Assembly: GCF_023913775.1 (NCBI RefSeq)
Contig: NZ_JAMXAX010000003.1
Coordinates: forward strand, 1-64,000
Source of the DNA: Acidovorax facilis
Lineage (GTDB): Bacteria; Pseudomonadota; Gammaproteobacteria; Burkholderiales; Burkholderiaceae_C
Reading direction: 5' to 3'
Length of the DNA stretch: 64,000 bases
In this document: positions 35,361 through 43,724 of the stretch, piece after piece
How positions within the stretch are numbered: position 1 is the first letter of the stretch
Layout: every line of letters starts with the position of its first letter
Position numbers and translations under genes: made by a program
Notes under the pieces: generated by a model
What the model was told of the DNA's origin: nothing
Seen by the model: the letters and a program-made list of their open reading frames with translations, nothing else
The model's database searches: none

Positions 35361-36741
35361 CGGAAGCCTCCAGGTAACGGTTGGCGGGGGACAGGGCGCT
35401 GCGGCCGGTGGTCGCCGCAGCGGTCATCGGGATATCGATGCGCACGCCTTTGGTGATCACCACGTCGATCTCACGGCCGGCATCGACCTCGATGACCGGG
35501 AAGGTGTTCTCGGCCAACTTGATGTAGTACTGGGCAAGGCGGTCGAGGGCCTTGCCCACACCGGAGCCCAGGCCGGCGCGGTAGGCGTCCGAGCCGTTGG
35601 CGGTGGCCACCGTCCCCAGCGCCGAGGTGCTGTACTCGGTGGACGAGGTCGCAAGGCCCTGGCCGATGCCGCTGACGACACCGGCAAGCAGCGCGTTCGC
35701 AAGCATCTGGCCCTGCTTCGTCACGAGCCTGCCGCGCAGACCGACCTTGCCGTCTTCTCCGTAGATCGAGCCCTGGATGCGCGCTTCCAGCGTCGCGCCG
35801 TCAGGGCGCACGCAGGAGAGGGACTCGGTGCGCAGATAGGCCCGCTCGGAGCTGATGTCGCCGTAACCCGCGGCGATCACGAAGCACTCCCGGTACTCGC
35901 CACGCATGCGGTTGGGCAGGACCGAGGTGTCGGACAGCCGGATCAGGACCGGGTGTGGATTGCTCTGGGACTGGCCGCCGGTGGGTGCATCCAGGCCGCC
36001 GAGCAAGGTTCCGCGGGTGAAGCTCACGGGCAGGAAGGTCGAGATGGTGCGGGTCTCGGCGGCCTTTGTGCCATCGGCGCGCGCCGGTGTTTCGGTGTTG
36101 GCTGGCTGTGCGGGGTGGTTTGCGGCGTTGTCGCGCGGGGTGATCGTGATCCGCGTGATGCGCGGTGTTTCCGGCAAGGTGGGGGCAATGGGCATCGCCG
36201 GTGTGCCGGGAGGCATGCCCGGTTGGGCGCTGTCATGGCCGGCGGGCCTTTGCGGGAGCGCCTCGGCCGGCGGCATTGCCGTCGTCGGCGCTGTGGGTGC
36301 GGGTGCGGCGGGCGGCTGCACCGAAGCGGCAGCCTGGCTCGCCGAGGTCAGCTTCTGCTCGAGTTCGGCAAAGCGTTGCATCGTGCGCTGCTCGAACGCT
36401 GAGCGCTCCTTATTCAGCCGGTTTTGTTCTTCGCGTTCGGATTCGTACTGGGCGAGCTTGCGGCCGGCGGTGCCGACCCACTGGTCCACCGGATTGACCT
36501 GGGCGCCGGGTGGCAGGACGCCGATGTTGGTGACTCCGCGGGCTTGGTCCTGGGGCTTGGGCGTGCCGCCGGGGTGCGGTGGTGACGCGGTGAGCGCGAG
36601 GATCATCCAGAGGAGACCGACGCCGGCGACCAGGATCAGGCCCAGCAAGGCGTATTGGCGCTGGCGCGGCGACAAGCGTTCGGCGATGCCGCGCAGTGCG
36701 CTGCCCGCGCGCTCGCGCAGGGGAGGAATCTGCCCGTTCAT
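35344..36741 (-). CDS. traB: type IV secretion protein TraB (VirB10-like)
   Basis: The 465-residue protein spans the envelope: one inner-membrane segment near residues 31-50, a coiled coil at about 95-135 ([33 protein letters not shown]), a Pro/Ala-rich periplasmic linker (140-215), then the TrbI/VirB10 beta-barrel domain ([62 protein letters not shown]). The last segment includes the outer-membrane antenna region. It overlaps dsbC by 17 bases and traK by four. Confidence 0.94.
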   Translation of the reverse strand: MNGQIPPLRERAGSALRGIAERLSPRQRQYALLGLILVAGVGLLWMILALTASPPHPGGTPKPQDQARGVTNIGVLPPGAQVNPVDQWVGTAGRKLAQYESEREEQNRLNKERSAFEQRTMQRFAELEQKLTSASQAAASVQPPAAPAPTAPTTAMPPAEALPQRPAGHDSAQPGMPPGTPAMPIAPTLPETPRITRITITPRDNAANHPAQPANTETPARADGTKAAETRTISTFLPVSFTRGTLLGGLDAPTGGQSQSNPHPVLIRLSDTSVLPNRMRGEYRECFVIAAGYGDISSERAYLRTESLSCVRPDGATLEARIQGSIYGEDGKVGLRGRLVTKQGQMLANALLAGVVSGIGQGLATSSTEYSTSALGTVATANGSDAYRAGLGSGVGKALDRLAQYYIKLAENTFPVIEVDAGREIDVVITKGVRIDIPMTAAATTGRSALSPANRYLEASDDPNY

Positions 36742-37604
36742 GGCTGAACCTCCTTGCGGATCACGAAGACCGCGGTACGCTCACCCGGACGCAGGTTGTG
36801 GTGTTCGATGGCGATGCCGGCCACGCGGCCGGACTCGTCGTCCTCCCGGTCGAACTCGGCTTCGGTCAGCACCATGGGGGCGTCGCTGACGTTCTGCAGC
36901 ACATAGCGCTCACCGAGCAGGCCGCGTCCGCGGTAGGTGCGTTCGAGCGTGAACCGGGCCTCGCGCCACAAGGCCACCGGCTGGCCAACGGTCTCGACCT
37001 GGATGTCGGAGGGTACGCGCTCGGAGGCCATGGCCACCAACAGGGCCTTCAGGCCCCGCACATGGCTGGCGGCGGCGCCTGGAGCAGGGCGGGCTGCCGC
37101 GGTTTCGGCACGGCGCTGCAGGGCAGCCTTGTCCCGGATGACGATGGTGTCGGCCGGCGTGTCGGCCCGGCGCAGCACGAGCGTGTAGGTTCCGCGTGCC
37201 GACGACACGAAGAGGTTGATGGGCTTCTTGCCTTCGCCCATGGGCCGGACGTAGATTTCGCCCTTGTCCCGATCGCACTCGAGCACGATCTCGCCGGCGG
37301 GGTTGATCGCCGAGGCGGGCGGCGCGGAAGCGGGCGTGCCCACGGCTGGCGAAGCGCCGACAGGGAGGGCCGCTGGCGTCGGCAAGGCCGCGCAACCGCT
37401 GCTGTAGATGTTGCCGAAGACATCCGTGATGGCGCTGCCCTCGATGCGAATGCGGGTCGGCTCCTGGATCGACAGGATGGCTTCCACCGATGCGCCGTCG
37501 CTGGCATCGACGACCTGCAGGGCCTGGGCGCTGCCCATGGCGAAGAGGAGCGCCAGGGCGCACACCAGACGGGTGGGCAGGGCGCGCGTTTCAGTGGCTT
37601 GCAT
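36738..37604 (-). CDS. traK: type-F conjugative transfer protein TraK (secretin-like)
   Basis: The 288-residue periplasmic protein has a signal peptide ending AQALQ near residue 29, followed by VVDASDGASVEAILSIQEPTRIRIEG and the TraK-type YVRPMGEGKKPINLFVSSARGTYTLVLRR. It is the VirB9 equivalent that bridges TraV and TraB. The start overlaps the traE stop by 14 bases. A Pro/Ala stretch near 75-100 is species-specific. Confidence 0.92.
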   Translation of the reverse strand: MQATETRALPTRLVCALALLFAMGSAQALQVVDASDGASVEAILSIQEPTRIRIEGSAITDVFGNIYSSGCAALPTPAALPVGASPAVGTPASAPPASAINPAGEIVLECDRDKGEIYVRPMGEGKKPINLFVSSARGTYTLVLRRADTPADTIVIRDKAALQRRAETAAARPAPGAAASHVRGLKALLVAMASERVPSDIQVETVGQPVALWREARFTLERTYRGRGLLGERYVLQNVSDAPMVLTEAEFDREDDESGRVAGIAIEHHNLRPGERTAVFVIRKEVQP

Positions 37605-38157
37605 AGGGCACCTCCTGGAAGGTTTTCAGGTGCATGCGCGCGCCGGAGAAGCCGAACTCGACCCGGTAGGCCTTGGGTTCGTTGGCAGTTTCGATCCCGT
37701 TCACCAGGGTGCGCAGGCGGCCCCGGATTACGACGCTCCGGCCGTTCTCGCTGGGCACGAGTTGATCGAGGGCGAACGCCGTGGTGGCGTTGATGCGCTT
37801 CAGGCGCTCGGCCTCCACCTCCTGCCGGGACTTGAGCGCGCCGTGCTGGGCCGGTTCGACGTAGGTCAGCAGGACGTCCTTCTTCCAGTCGATCGTGGCG
37901 GGCGTGACGTCGAGGATCAGCCAGGCGATGAAGGTGCCCATCTGCTCCAGATAGGCGCCGCTGGCCTTCTCGTCGGTGACCCAGAAGGACTTGTTGAGGG
38001 TCGGTGGCACGACCACCGTGCGCTCCGCTCCGAGTACGTTCAGGAGGGCGACCAGCGTGAGGATCTGGCCGATGGCGAGGGCGCCGACCGCAAGGCCCAG
38101 GCCGCGATTGCGACGCTGGAGTTCCTTGCGATCGACGTTGAGCCGTTCGAAGTCCAT
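37591..38157 (-). CDS. traE: type IV secretion protein TraE (VirB5/8-like)
   Basis: The 188-residue inner-membrane-anchored protein has an N-terminal membrane segment near residues 20-42 (LGLAVGALAIGQILTLVALLNVL), then the TraE core VVPPTLNKSFWVTDEKASGAYLEQMGTFIAWLILDVTPATI. It is needed for pilus assembly. It overlaps traK by 14 bases and lies 16 bases after traL. Confidence 0.93.
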   Translation of the reverse strand: MDFERLNVDRKELQRRNRGLGLAVGALAIGQILTLVALLNVLGAERTVVVPPTLNKSFWVTDEKASGAYLEQMGTFIAWLILDVTPATIDWKKDVLLTYVEPAQHGALKSRQEVEAERLKRINATTAFALDQLVPSENGRSVVIRGRLRTLVNGIETANEPKAYRVEFGFSGARMHLKTFQEVPYASH

Positions 38158-38173
38158 GGATGTCCTTCCTGCT

Positions 38174-38473
38174 TCAGCCGACCATGCGGCGGATGTGTGA
38201 GGGAGGCGTGGCCCGGAGCGCCGTCAGCGGTGTGCTCGGCAGGTTCCACCACAGCCAATGCACGGCGAAGGCCGGGTGCTTGTCAGCCTTGAGCTTCGAA
38301 ACCCAGCGCGAGAGCGCAATGCCCACGGTCATGCAGACCGCGAAGGAGAGCTTCGTGCCGGACAGGTAGCCGATGAAGAAGGCGAACAAGGCGGGCGCCG
38401 CGACATCGACGTCCCAGAAGCCGATCTTCCAGCTGTCGTCGAGACGGCGCGGGATGTAGGTGTCGGTGCGCAT
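38174..38473 (-). CDS. traL: type IV secretion protein TraL
   Basis: This 99-residue small inner-membrane protein of the TraL family is the VirB3 equivalent: YIPRRLDDSWKIGFWDVDVAAPALFAFFIGYLSG with a hydrophobic pair near residues 25-65 and a basic loop RWVSKLKADKH. It follows the pilin gene after 27 bases. Length matches the family. Confidence 0.92.
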   Translation of the reverse strand: MRTDTYIPRRLDDSWKIGFWDVDVAAPALFAFFIGYLSGTKLSFAVCMTVGIALSRWVSKLKADKHPAFAVHWLWWNLPSTPLTALRATPPSHIRRMVG

Positions 38474-38500
38474 GCCGGACTCCCTGGACCCGAGGCCGGC

Positions 38501-38848
38501 TCAGATCACTGCGCCCATGATCGCCCCGGCGATCACGAGACCCACGGCGCCGAAGATGGCGAGGCCGACGTAGAACAGCACCGGACCGAAGTTGCGCAGC
38601 GCGGCCAGCGAGATCAGCGCGACCACGAAACCCACGAAGCCGACCAGGGCCTTGATGCCCGGACCGAGGGACGCGATCTGGGTCAGCGCGGACGTGAGCG
38701 GACCCGTGATACCGGTGAACCCCACCAGGTCGAGCGCGAAGCTCGGAAAAGCCGTGAACAGGCCGAGCAGGGCGACGGCCAGCAGCGTGAGAAAGGCGAG
38801 GGGACGGCGCGCGTCGATGGGCGACGGCGCAAGCGTTGCAGTGCTCAT
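38501..38848 (-). CDS. traA: conjugative pilin TraA
   Basis: The 115-residue prepilin has a long leader (MSTATLAPSPIDARRPLAFLTLLAVALLGLF) with a likely cleavage near AFPSFA, then a mature subunit of about 72 residues with two hydrophobic helices separated by a short basic loop (IKALVGFVGFVVALISLAALRNFGPVLFYVGLAIFG). This fits F-type pilin topology. GGAGG precedes the ATG at 38848. It is the first gene of the core transfer operon, preceded by a 155-base leader containing a tandem 10-bp repeat array. Confidence 0.87.
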   Translation of the reverse strand: MSTATLAPSPIDARRPLAFLTLLAVALLGLFTAFPSFALDLVGFTGITGPLTSALTQIASLGPGIKALVGFVGFVVALISLAALRNFGPVLFYVGLAIFGAVGLVIAGAIMGAVI

Positions 38849-38900
38849 GAAGACCTCCGTTGAGATGAGCGTCGAAAGACGGGTCGCGGACGGGTCGGAG

Positions 38901-38973
38901 CGGGTGGCGGACGCAGGTGAAAAGCAGGTGGATGCGGGTGAAAGCGGGTGAAAGCGGGTGAAAGCGGGTGGCT
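38901..38973. repeat. degenerate 10-bp tandem repeat array upstream of traA
   Basis: AAAGCGGGTG occurs three times in exact tandem at 38941-38970, preceded by degraded units such as GATGCGGGTG at 38931 and AAAGCAGGTG at 38921. The period of ten puts each unit on the same face of the helix. It lies between the OmpA-like gene and the pilin gene, where a regulator or the traA 5' leader could use it. Confidence 0.8.
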
Positions 38974-39003
38974 TGATTCGGGTTGATGGGGAAACGGTCT
39001 GGC

Positions 39004-39702
39004 TCAGGGCGGTGCAGCCTGGCGCGCCACCGTGATCTCGACCCGCCGATTGCGGGCGCGGCCGGCCGGTGTGTCGTTGGGGGCGGCGAAGCAACACTTG
39101 CCTGCCGCCTCAACCGTGATCGCGCCTTCGAGTTCGGGGCGGGCATGCACCAGGTAGTCGCGGACAGTGGTGGCGCGTGCGTGCGCCAGCAAGTCGTTGA
39201 TGGGCGCAGGGCCCGCGTCGTCCGTGCGACCCGCAACCGTGATGTGGCCTTGAGCTGGAAGCTCGGCAGTCACCTGCCTGAGGATGCCGAGTCCGGCAGC
39301 ACCGAGCCGAGCGCTGCCGAAGGCGAAGGGGATGCTCCAGGTTTGCTGTTCCGTGATGGCGGCCACGTCAGGATCGACCGAAGGGCTTGCTTCAGCGGTC
39401 AATGCTTCCAATGAACGGGGTGCGGGCAATGGAGGGGCTTCCTCGTCCGCCACTTGGCTGACCTCGATGGCCTGCGCGGGTCCCAGCGTCTTCTGGGTGC
39501 GCGTCGGACACTGGGGCGGAGTGCATTGAACGAAATCCGCCTGATTGCCATACCCCACCTGTGCGAGCTGCGGTGCGGGCGAAGGCGTGGCCGGCAGATG
39601 GCGTGTTTCGATCGCCTGATGCCCGCACGACGCGAGCATGAGGGTCGTCGCGACGGCAGGGAGCGTTTCCAGAGCGGAAGTCGCGAGAGTGAGGACCTTC
39701 AT
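39004..39702 (-). CDS. OmpA-like peptidoglycan-binding lipoprotein
   Basis: The 232-residue protein has a signal peptide with lipobox-like LASC near residue 26, a proline-rich spacer, and a C-terminal OmpA domain: IPFAFGSARLGAAGLGILRQVTAEL, VAGRTDDAGPAPINDLLAHARATTVRDYL, and RNRRVEITV at the end, including the Arg typical of peptidoglycan contact. It could anchor the conjugation machine to the cell wall. Its start overlaps the transglycosylase stop (ATGA). OmpA-like partners beside tra operons are known in several integrative elements. Confidence 0.82.
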   Translation of the reverse strand: MKVLTLATSALETLPAVATTLMLASCGHQAIETRHLPATPSPAPQLAQVGYGNQADFVQCTPPQCPTRTQKTLGPAQAIEVSQVADEEAPPLPAPRSLEALTAEASPSVDPDVAAITEQQTWSIPFAFGSARLGAAGLGILRQVTAELPAQGHITVAGRTDDAGPAPINDLLAHARATTVRDYLVHARPELEGAITVEAAGKCCFAAPNDTPAGRARNRRVEITVARQAAPP

Positions 39703-40244
39703 GGCGCCACCCGCACGGCCAGCAAGGGAGTCGAGATCGTGGAAGGCGCTGCGGCGGAGGGACGACGTGGTGCCGGGGACGTTCGAGCGGATCGGCTGTT
39801 GGCCGGCAATTGCCGGTACACCTTCCAGGCGTAGTGCCCCCGCGCCTTGGTGCAGTCGTCGCCCTTGAGTTCGGTGCAGGCGGCGTTATAGGCGCCGACA
39901 CTGTCCCAGCTCAGTCCGCGACGTGCGAAGAGCTCGGCCAGCAGCCCGGCGCCGACATCGAGGTTGGTGCAGGGCTCGAACAGGTTGGATTCGGTGATGC
40001 CGCGCTTGGCCAGTTTGGGCAGGTGGCGGCTGTTGATCTGCATGAGGCCGATGTCGATCGAGCCTGTCCGCTGGACGTGGGCGCGATTGACCGCCTTGGG
40101 GTTGAGCCCGGATTCCACCTTGGCCACCGCATAGAGCAGATCGGCGGGGACACCGTGGCGCTGCGCAACCTCATCCCAGCAGGCGAGCGCCCCAAGGGGC
40201 ATGCCGCAGAGCATGGACAGCGTGACGAGCAGAGTTCGGGGCAT
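39699..40244 (-). CDS. lytic transglycosylase (VirB1-like)
   Basis: The 181-residue enzyme has a signal peptide ending GALA, then a soluble-lytic-transglycosylase domain: catalytic Glu44 in AVAKVESGLNP, the family's IDIGLMQINSRHLP, and DVGAGLLAELFARRG, SVGAYNAACT. It opens peptidoglycan locally so the secretion channel can pass. The C-terminal ~35 residues are disordered (Ser/Pro/Ala). It is the probable first gene of the OmpA pair and is coupled to it. Confidence 0.9.
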   Translation of the reverse strand: MPRTLLVTLSMLCGMPLGALACWDEVAQRHGVPADLLYAVAKVESGLNPKAVNRAHVQRTGSIDIGLMQINSRHLPKLAKRGITESNLFEPCTNLDVGAGLLAELFARRGLSWDSVGAYNAACTELKGDDCTKARGHYAWKVYRQLPANSRSARTSPAPRRPSAAAPSTISTPLLAVRVAP

Positions 40245-40389
40245 GGATCACCTCGCGATAGCCAAACCGCCTCCCGCGGGTGCGGAAGGATCCAGGGGTA
40301 GGGCCGGAAAATCCGGTCGGGGTAGGCGGCGGGTGGGCCGGCGCTCTGCAGGCGAGGTGATCTACGCGGGTGTTATCAGTGGTTGGCGA

Positions 40390-40884
40390 TCAATCCTGCG
40401 AAGCCACGGATCGAACAGTAGCGCGCTGGACCATGTTGAGACGCGCGTACTTCAGAACCAGCGTGCCCGACGGGTCGGCCTGGCGGCAGAGCGCGACCGC
40501 AGCCGTGGTCAACTGGTCCAACTGGAACTTCGGATTGGGGTGCTGATTCGCAGGCGAGCGCTGCAGCGCCTGCAACTGCTCATACTGGGGACGCCACATG
40601 GCCTCACGACGGCGGGCCGTGGCGGGGTCGCGCAGCACAAGCTGGATGCCGAGGTAGTCGAACAGCGCGCGAGCCCCTTCGGACGAAGACAGCGTGGATG
40701 TCACGCACGCGCTGATGAGATCGGGGAAGCGAAAGGTGGGCGCCTGATTGGCCGGGCTCTTGAGGATGCCGTAGAGCCAGTTGTGTTCGTCGATCCAGAG
40801 CCGCGTCTCCACGATGTCGGCGGTGGGCGTGTTTCCTTCGCCATGGTACGAAGGCTGGGACTGGGACATCTGGATCGAATGCAT
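40390..40884 (-). CDS. unknown soluble protein at the head of the transfer region
   Basis: The 164-residue protein is not recognised. It lacks a signal peptide and contains WIDEHNWLYGILKSPANQAPTFRFPDLISACV, then RREAMWRPQYEQLQALQRS. It is probably an all-helical cytoplasmic protein, perhaps DNA-binding or regulatory. AGAGG lies nine bases before the ATG. It lies 145 bases upstream of the transglycosylase on the same strand, which fits a regulator or accessory protein of the element. Confidence 0.6.
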   Translation of the reverse strand: MHSIQMSQSQPSYHGEGNTPTADIVETRLWIDEHNWLYGILKSPANQAPTFRFPDLISACVTSTLSSSEGARALFDYLGIQLVLRDPATARRREAMWRPQYEQLQALQRSPANQHPNPKFQLDQLTTAAVALCRQADPSGTLVLKYARLNMVQRATVRSVASQD

Positions 40885-41205
40885 GTTGGCGACCTCTCGA
40901 TACGGTGTGGAAGCAAGCGTATCGATGTGGTCGCCGCAAGTCTCCTTCGAAATCAGGTGGTTTTGGATCGAATTCGCGACCAGTTCATACCGGCGGCGTT
41001 ACGTGCCGGTTTCAGGCCGGTGCCGACGCCGCCCAGCAATGGATGAGCACAGCGGCGTGGCGTCGGCGGGATGAGGGCGATATGAACTCCTGGCGCCGCC
41101 GGCGCGGCACGTGAAGGTTGAACGGCGCGAAACCACTGTGTGGCGTGCACAGTTTTCTCACTGGCAATGACGCGCGAAATCGGGAAAAGGACACCGGGCC
41201 GGGCA
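40885..41205. other. intergenic boundary between transfer region and iron cluster
   Basis: About 320 bases without a full gene. The left part should hold the promoter of the 164-residue gene. The right part contains one copy of a conserved 13-codon element (41158-41196). No integrase, tRNA or attachment repeat was seen, so the exact right end of the island could not be fixed. Confidence 0.5.
41158..41196 (+). repeat. conserved 13-codon element, copy A
   Basis: In the plus frame it encodes S-L-A-M-T-R-E-I-G-K-R-T-P. The copy at 50586-50624 encodes the same 13 residues with five nucleotide differences, all synonymous third positions. It lies nine bases past the stop of the first receptor, on the opposite strand. 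The parent gene is unknown. Confidence 0.65.
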
Positions 41206-43635
41206 TCAGAACTCGATCTGCGCGCCGACCTTGATGGTGCGCGGGGCGCCTTGCTGCAAGTTGCTGGATTCGGACTGCGTGACCCAGTAGGCCTTGTTGG
41301 TCAGGTTGTCGATGCTGAGCCGCAGGGAGACGGGTTTGTTTCCCCATTTTGTTTCGTAGCGCGCACCTGCGTCGAGCAGGGTGACCGAGCCGACGTGCCA
41401 CTGGTTATCTGCATCCACTGGTCGTTTACCCACATAGCGTGCACCGGCTGTCAGGGTAAGCGGCAGTCCGGCGACACTGTATTCGCCGTAAACGCTCGTC
41501 TGCTCGCGCGCCACACCTTGAATGCGCTTGCCATCTAGTGCTCCACCCTCGGTCTTCTGGTTGGTCGCATCCAGCCACATGGTGCTGGCGGTGACAAGCC
41601 ACCGCGGACTCAGGCGGAACTTGCCTGAGATTTCTAGCCCCTGGTAGCGCGCCTCGCCGTCCTGGGTGAAGACGTTGTCGGATGTGGTGTAGGTGAGCCC
41701 GCGTTGCAGTCGGAATAATGCTGCCGTGGCCGACCAGTCGCGGCCCTCAGCTTTTGCGCCGACTTCGTATTGTTTGCTCTTGAGCGGGGCGAAGACCTCG
41801 TAGGCGTTGGCGGCGGTTTCAGGTGCGGTGGCGCCTTCTTCCAAGGACTCGACGTAACTTCCATACAGCGACAAGCCTTGCGTCGGGCGGAAGACGGCAG
41901 CCAGTGTGGGCGTGGTGGCTGTGCGGTTGTAAGCGGTGTCTTTGACTTCCAGTCTCCCGCGTCGCAAACCGACAATCAAATCCCAGTCGCTGCCCAGATG
42001 AAGCGTGTCGGAGACGAACAGCTCACGCCGACGCATGAAACTGAACTCTTCGTTTGCATCGTCATAGGAGGCGAAACCTGGGAAGGGACTGGCTGCATCT
42101 GCGGGGTTGCCCAGATTGCCCGCGTTCGCAAGGTTGGACGCTTGATACGGACCAGAAAAGCTCTGAGTCACGTTGTGCGATGCGCCCATGACCAACTCAT
42201 GCACAACCGGCCCTGTGGAAAATTTGCCTGAAATTACCCCCTGGGATTGCCGGCTTTCAAATCGGGTGGCGAGGTCGTAATAGCGCAGCGAGTAATCCCC
42301 GTTAGTGCTGGCAAAAATGGCCGGTTGGGTAAACTCGCGCCCATTCTCGGAAATCCGATGAGACAAGGAGAGTTTCCAGTCGGTCGCAAATTGCCAAGCC
42401 AGATCGGTACCATAGGTTTTGTGACGAGAGCCATATCGTGTGAATGTGGGGGCGAGACGCCTGCTGCCGTCGATCGGATCGAGAGGTGTTGCCGTGGTCC
42501 AGTTGCTCGCGGCCCCGTCAGCGTTGGGTATGACTGCCCAATATCCACCTTTGCGAACGTGTTCGCCCACGAGAGCATCGGCGCGCCATACGAGATCAGG
42601 CGTAATGCGCCAGTCCAGTGCCAGTGAGCCGGAATGGCGACGCGATTTCCCATCATTGATGTAAGTGTCACCTTCCTCGTTGACGAGATTGACCCGATAG
42701 CCGAACGCATCCTGCGCGCCGAAGCGACCACCCAGATCTCCGTGGATAAGCGTCAAGCCGCTGTCCATGATCTGTGTGCTCAGGCTACGCACGGGCTCGT
42801 CAGTGGGACGCTTCAAGACATAGTTGATGGTGCCGCCGGGAGCGCCGAATCCATACAGGAAGCCTCCCGCACCCTTGAGGAGCTCAACACGCTCAAGGTG
42901 CTCCAGAGGTAGGTCGTTAGCACGTACGCGCGCGTTTAAGCCGTCAATCTTCTGACCAGTTGCAGAGTCTGGACCAAGGCCGCGAATCGTCAGGGAGTTG
43001 TTTTCGGTAACGATGTTGTCCTGCTGCAGACTGATCGAAGCATCGGCCTTGGTCAGGTCAGCCAGCGACCTCGCCTGTTTGTTTTCCATCAACTCCCTGG
43101 AATACACCTCAATGCTGTATGGAGTGTCCTTCAGAGACTTCTCGCCGAGGGCACCAACGCTGGCGCTCTTGACGCGGTAGCCGCTGGCCGTACTTCCGTC
43201 CGTATCGACTCCGGCCCTCACCGTCACCACCGGCAGCACCGCCTCCTTTGCGCTGCCCGGTGCTGGCGGCGCTGCCTTGATGACGACAGATGCTCCCTCC
43301 GTACCGGCTGCCAGCCCGCTGCCGGCCAGCAGTTGCGCCAGCGCCTCGCGCAGCGTCATCCGGCCCTTGAGCGCGGGCGCGGTCTTGCCTGCGGTCAGCG
43401 CGGCGGCTGCCGTCAGGGGCACGCCGGACTGTGCGGCGGCGCGGGTCAGGGCGGTGGATAGTGGGCCGGCCGGGATGTCGAAGTCATGCATCGCCTGCGC
43501 CGGTGCTTGGGCGTGGGCGGCGGACGGCGCGGTGAAGATCGCTGCGCCGGTGGCCATCACGGGCAGGGCCAGCATGGCGGCGTGCACGGCCAGTGCCAGC
43601 CGCTGCGGGCGGGGGGAGAAGGTGGGTTTCGTCAT
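41206..43635 (-). CDS. TonB-dependent siderophore receptor 1 (FecA-type, STN domain)
   Basis: The 809-residue outer-membrane receptor imports a ferric siderophore. It has a signal peptide ending AAHAQ near residue 42, then an STN signalling domain (about 48-115: MHDFDIPAGPLSTALTRAAAQSG), which contacts a FecR. The TonB box region EAVLPVVTVRAG is near 135. The plug includes TIRGLGPDSATGQKIDGLN and LERVELLKGAGGFLYGFGAPGG. The beta-barrel ends in a C-terminal Phe (VGAQIEF). It lies 89 bases after fecR1, with an ECF-like promoter motif between them. The ligand is not predictable. Confidence 0.93.
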   Translation of the reverse strand: MTKPTFSPRPQRLALAVHAAMLALPVMATGAAIFTAPSAAHAQAPAQAMHDFDIPAGPLSTALTRAAAQSGVPLTAAAALTAGKTAPALKGRMTLREALAQLLAGSGLAAGTEGASVVIKAAPPAPGSAKEAVLPVVTVRAGVDTDGSTASGYRVKSASVGALGEKSLKDTPYSIEVYSRELMENKQARSLADLTKADASISLQQDNIVTENNSLTIRGLGPDSATGQKIDGLNARVRANDLPLEHLERVELLKGAGGFLYGFGAPGGTINYVLKRPTDEPVRSLSTQIMDSGLTLIHGDLGGRFGAQDAFGYRVNLVNEEGDTYINDGKSRRHSGSLALDWRITPDLVWRADALVGEHVRKGGYWAVIPNADGAASNWTTATPLDPIDGSRRLAPTFTRYGSRHKTYGTDLAWQFATDWKLSLSHRISENGREFTQPAIFASTNGDYSLRYYDLATRFESRQSQGVISGKFSTGPVVHELVMGASHNVTQSFSGPYQASNLANAGNLGNPADAASPFPGFASYDDANEEFSFMRRRELFVSDTLHLGSDWDLIVGLRRGRLEVKDTAYNRTATTPTLAAVFRPTQGLSLYGSYVESLEEGATAPETAANAYEVFAPLKSKQYEVGAKAEGRDWSATAALFRLQRGLTYTTSDNVFTQDGEARYQGLEISGKFRLSPRWLVTASTMWLDATNQKTEGGALDGKRIQGVAREQTSVYGEYSVAGLPLTLTAGARYVGKRPVDADNQWHVGSVTLLDAGARYETKWGNKPVSLRLSIDNLTNKAYWVTQSESSNLQQGAPRTIKVGAQIEF

Positions 43636-43665
43636 GGAATCGGGCTCCGGATGAGATTGAGTGTT

Positions 43666-43701
43666 TCATCCGGTATGCCCCGCAGCGGGCCAAAAGGGGA
43701 A
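43666..43701 (-). promoter_or_regulatory. candidate FecI-type promoter of receptor 1
   Basis: Read on the minus strand, TTCCCCTTTTGG is followed after 14 bases by ACCGGATGA, upstream of receptor 1. A similar pair (TTCCGCTTTTGG, 16 bases, ACCGGATGA) precedes receptor 2. The shared halves could be the -35 and -10 boxes recognised by the neighbouring ECF sigma factor. Confidence 0.4.
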
Positions 43702-43724
43702 CTGCGGTGCGCGCGCCGATCCGC

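Noticed and set aside
38901-38973. Possible CRISPR array
   Set aside because: The 10-bp units are directly adjacent with no spacers, so this is a tandem repeat.
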